From assembly GCA_947044365.1 (NCBI GenBank), contig OX345649.1, forward strand, positions 4,774,905 to 4,838,904: a DNA stretch of 64,000 nt, written 5' to 3'. The notes below the pieces were generated by a model. The model saw only the letters and a list, made by a program, of their open reading frames with translations. It was not told the DNA's origin and made no database searches. The stretch's first letter is position 1. Each line of letters begins with the position of its first letter. Source of the stretch: Petrosia ficiformis. Lineage: Eukaryota; Porifera; Demospongiae; Haplosclerida; Petrosiidae. The position numbers were made by a program, and so were the translations under genes. Positions 57,360 through 64,000 of this stretch are shown piece after piece.

Positions 57360-58363
57360 ATTAATAAATATATTAAGAAGTGCTGTAACGTATGTTTGTA
57401 GTAATTAAATTAAATTTAACAGGAATGACAATTATTTTTTTCTATATCAGGATGTTTTGTTTCATAGACTATATGATCAGTATTAATTCATTTTCTTTAA
57501 ATAAAAACTTTTTTGACATTACAATTCTCATTCTAAATGCAGTCTCCTTTACTGAAGTAGCAGTTGATTTGTAGTTTTCAATACAAAATAAGGAATTTTT
57601 ATAACCTAGCATGCAGTAAATGAATATCATTAATGACCTCAGGAAATGGACCCAGACAAAGAGAGGATTACTACTGATATATCTAGGACCCTATAACTCA
57701 GTAAAACATGGTCCCTTGACCCTCCAGTTTGGGAAATTCGGTAAGGTCAGAAGTTATCAGTACATAATACAATTTATAGGCAATGATGGAAAGTATATGG
57801 GTCCACACGTTCATAGATAGAAGGTTCATTATTATCTCAGTTTTAATGACCTCAGGAAAAGCTCAGTAAAACATGGTCCCTTGACCCTCCAGTTTGGGAA
57901 ATTCGGTAAGGTCAGAGGTTATCAGTACATAATACAATTTATAGGCAATGATGGAAAGTATATAGGTCCACACGTTCATAGCTAGAAGGTTCATTATTAT
58001 CTCAGTTTTAATGACCTCGGGAAAAGCTCAGTAAAACATGGTCCCTTGACCCTCCAGTTTGGGAAATTCGGTAAGGTCAGAGGTTATCAGTACATAATAC
58101 AATTTATAGGCAATGATGGAAAGTATATAGGTCCACACGTTCATAGCTAGAAGGCTCATTATTATCTCAGTTCTAAGTGCTAGAATTTCATCACTTTGCA
58201 AAAACATTTTTTATTAATATAAATATATATATATATATATTTAAAATCAGATATAAACTTATAGTAATAGAATAATACTAAACAATATCTAAAAACACCA
58301 AGCCATCATTCACACCTTCGTCCTTCAACTCAGTATTGATGGACTAAATTGATAAAAGACTAT
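57360..58363. other. Intergenic: end of duplicated block and 165 bp triple repeat
   Basis: Homology to the gene A downstream sequence stops near 57447. Three copies of a 165 bp unit then occur at about 57697-58165, each with ACATGGTCCCTTGACCCTCC and TATAGGCAATGATGGAAAGT. No gene is seen; gene B and the minus-strand phosphatase converge here. Confidence 0.8.
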
Positions 58364-62076
<3,713 letters not shown>

Positions 62077-64000
62077 CTTGGTAATTAAGATTAGATAAAA
62101 ATGAATATTAGCAAAGATTAATGTACTTTTATTTACTTATATATAACTATAATTATTTTCTAAAAACATGTATCTCATGTAATAACTCAATAACTAGATC
62201 AATGTTTGATAAGCTCATATGGTGCACCATTGGCCCAAAGAGATTCTTATTTGGCACTGCACAGTTCTTTCTTTGAGCCAGTGATGCAGCTAATTATGAT
62301 TATATTATCACTAACAGCATTAACTCTTTGTTAATTGGTTCAAGATGTATTCCCAATGGTGGACACAATAAACATTTTTGAGCCAATTTGGCCGATACTT
62401 CAAACACATCAAAACCGCTGAACTGACAAAGAGTGGTCATCGGTAGCTTGTAATGTGTAGGTGTACCTTTTCATATTAAATTTGGATTAAATTTTAAATT
62501 GGGATAAGTAACAACAAAGAGTACAGCTGCTACACACGGTAGTATTGTTTACAACTCCGAAAGCCCCAATTCACTAGTGTTTGTCACAAACCAGTTCACT
62601 CTACCACTACAAGTTTACACAAGATGTGTTAACTAAACAAACTGATTGGTACAGTAGAATTGTTTATTGAGCCTTATTAAGGTGGTATAATTATTAATAA
62701 TAAAATTTTTATTAGAGTTGGACATTGTTAATATAATTATTCCTTTAATGCATCATTATGTCCTTGATATGAGGTAGTAATAACTTCAAATATAGAGCAA
62801 CTGAATGTTGCATGATCCTCCCATAATTGTCATAGTCATGTTAAATTTTAGGCGGGATATTTCATAAGGAAACAGTTGTCAGCTACTCAGCTTTATAGCT
62901 TTTAAAGTATACATATTCAAAGTTTCAACTTGGAAAGAGGAGTCATTAAGACAGCCAGTGATGTAAAACGCATGTTTCGTTAGATGCAGGAAGACTGAAA
63001 GAAGCCACACCTAGCAGATTTTTGATAGTTTCTAGTATGGTGGAGAAAATATTAGTGAGTGCTTATTTTTGCCACTTCGAAGGAGCGTATACATGCCAAG
63101 TATGGAAGTCCAGGAGTGTCCAGTTCTTGAGGTACATACACAGACCATTTACAGAAACCCTCCCGAAGGGGAAAGGCCACTATAAATTCTATAAGTATTG
63201 TTTCTCCTCTTAATACATAGGCTCAACAGCATGTATGAAAGCTACATTGCGTAACATACACGTGTTATACTGCATTAACATTTTGTTTGCAATATTGAGA
63301 TATTCCAAGTGGCAATGCGATTAACTGTGACAACTTGAAAAACACTATGTATATTACTATATACAAGCAGCATCATTCCAAATTAGATACAGTAATTTCA
63401 ACAACAGTCGTTCTTTCCCGATCTTCACTGAGATTCATGTTCTTGAAAAATCATCAGGATAGGAAGATGCTCATACTAAGGTTGTACCTATACTGGTATA
63501 GGTACTGGTATAGGTACTATGTGCTATATTCTGGGAGGTATCTGGTATATGTACTGGTATAGGTACTGGTATAAGTACTGGTATAGGTACTGGTATAAGG
63601 TACTGGTATAGGTACTGGTATAGGAGTACTATACTCAATATTCTGGGAGGTATCTGGTATACATAGAATAGTTGGCAGATGCTTATGTGTTTTACTTTTA
63701 TATACTTTGTTTTGTCCTCCTTTAGAATATTCTCTTTGCAAAAAGTAAAAACTATTTTACTTTCGTCAGCAACATTGAAGCCATATCGTGAACATGTGAT
63801 GTTATTTATAATCAATTAATTAATTTATTTTTGTGGGTGTGGTGGTAATGGTATCGGCTAGAAGTGATATAGGTATAATCTTAGTCTATACTGAGTGTTA
63901 GCCCCAAGTTTACATGACTGGTCATAATTCATCAGGGGAGCTCAAAGTATAACAAACATGTTCTACTCCAGCTAAGGAAAATTGCATTTCCAGTGATCCT
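62077..64000. other. No gene recognised; 12 bp repeat at 63478-63660
   Basis: Open frames here are short and lack family motifs. A GGTACTGGTATA repeat of about ten units, interrupted by two copies of TTCTGGGAGGTATCTGGTAT, lies at 63478-63660. This stretch may hold the phosphatase promoter or 5' introns, but no first exon was identified. Confidence 0.6.

Noticed and set aside
57620..57820. 66-codon open frame
   Set aside because: It lies in the 165 bp triple repeat and is not kept open in the other two copies.
63022..63213. 63-codon open frame considered as a phosphatase N-terminal or separate gene exon
   Set aside because: Wrong strand for the phosphatase and no recognisable motif.

Overview
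The window looks like a metazoan nuclear genome, most likely a sponge (demosponge). The evidence is AT-rich DNA, many 50-65 bp introns with GT..AG ends, very abundant microsatellites and minisatellites, and large adhesion-GPCR genes built from Ig, EGF, HRM, GAIN/GPS and 7TM parts. The sponge assignment is inference; an animal nuclear genome is well supported. Exon boundaries were read by eye from splice signals, reading phase and comparison of the paralogous copies. For both receptor genes the chosen exons sum to a whole number of codons without internal stops.

Layout. (1) 1-21154, plus strand: gene A, a receptor whose 5' end lies outside the window. It has 12 complete Ig domains and one partial, an EGF, a SEA-like domain, HRM, GAIN with GPS, 7TM and a long cytoplasmic tail. 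(2) 21829-23814: a second 7TM-plus-tail exon cassette with no ectodomain of its own. It carries a destroyed splice donor and a one-base frameshift, so it is a decaying receptor end or a damaged alternative 3' end for gene A. (3) 24013-57359, plus strand: gene B, which appears complete with 53 exons and about 6,147 residues. It has a signal peptide, a possible lysozyme-like domain, a small beta domain, an IgGFc-binding domain, about 43 Ig domains interrupted by one EGF, then SEA-like, HRM, GAIN/GPS, 7TM and tail. (4) 58364-62076, minus strand: three 3' exons of a PP2C phosphatase of the PPM1E/PPM1F type; its 5' exons are not visible.

The membrane-proximal part of gene B (about 41.5-57.4 kb) is a recent tandem copy of gene A (about 0-21.2 kb), introns included. 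The two copies differ by module-sized changes: a duplicated Ig pair in A, a deletion of two Ig exons in B, and a 4.2 kb repeat island in one intron of A. The distal half of B is a separate higher-order repeat in which eight Ig domains recur every 2.7-2.9 kb. Nearly all ectodomain exons are phase 1-1, so Ig exons can be gained or lost without breaking the frame.

Both receptors should sit in the plasma membrane with a long Ig stalk outside, self-cleave at His-Leu/Thr in the GPS, and signal through a tethered agonist and a tyrosine-containing tail. The strongest novelty candidate is this pair of fast-remodelling giant Ig adhesion GPCRs, with IgGFc-binding and possible lysozyme-like domains at the tip of one. 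A role in recognition (cell adhesion, allorecognition or microbe binding) is a hypothesis.
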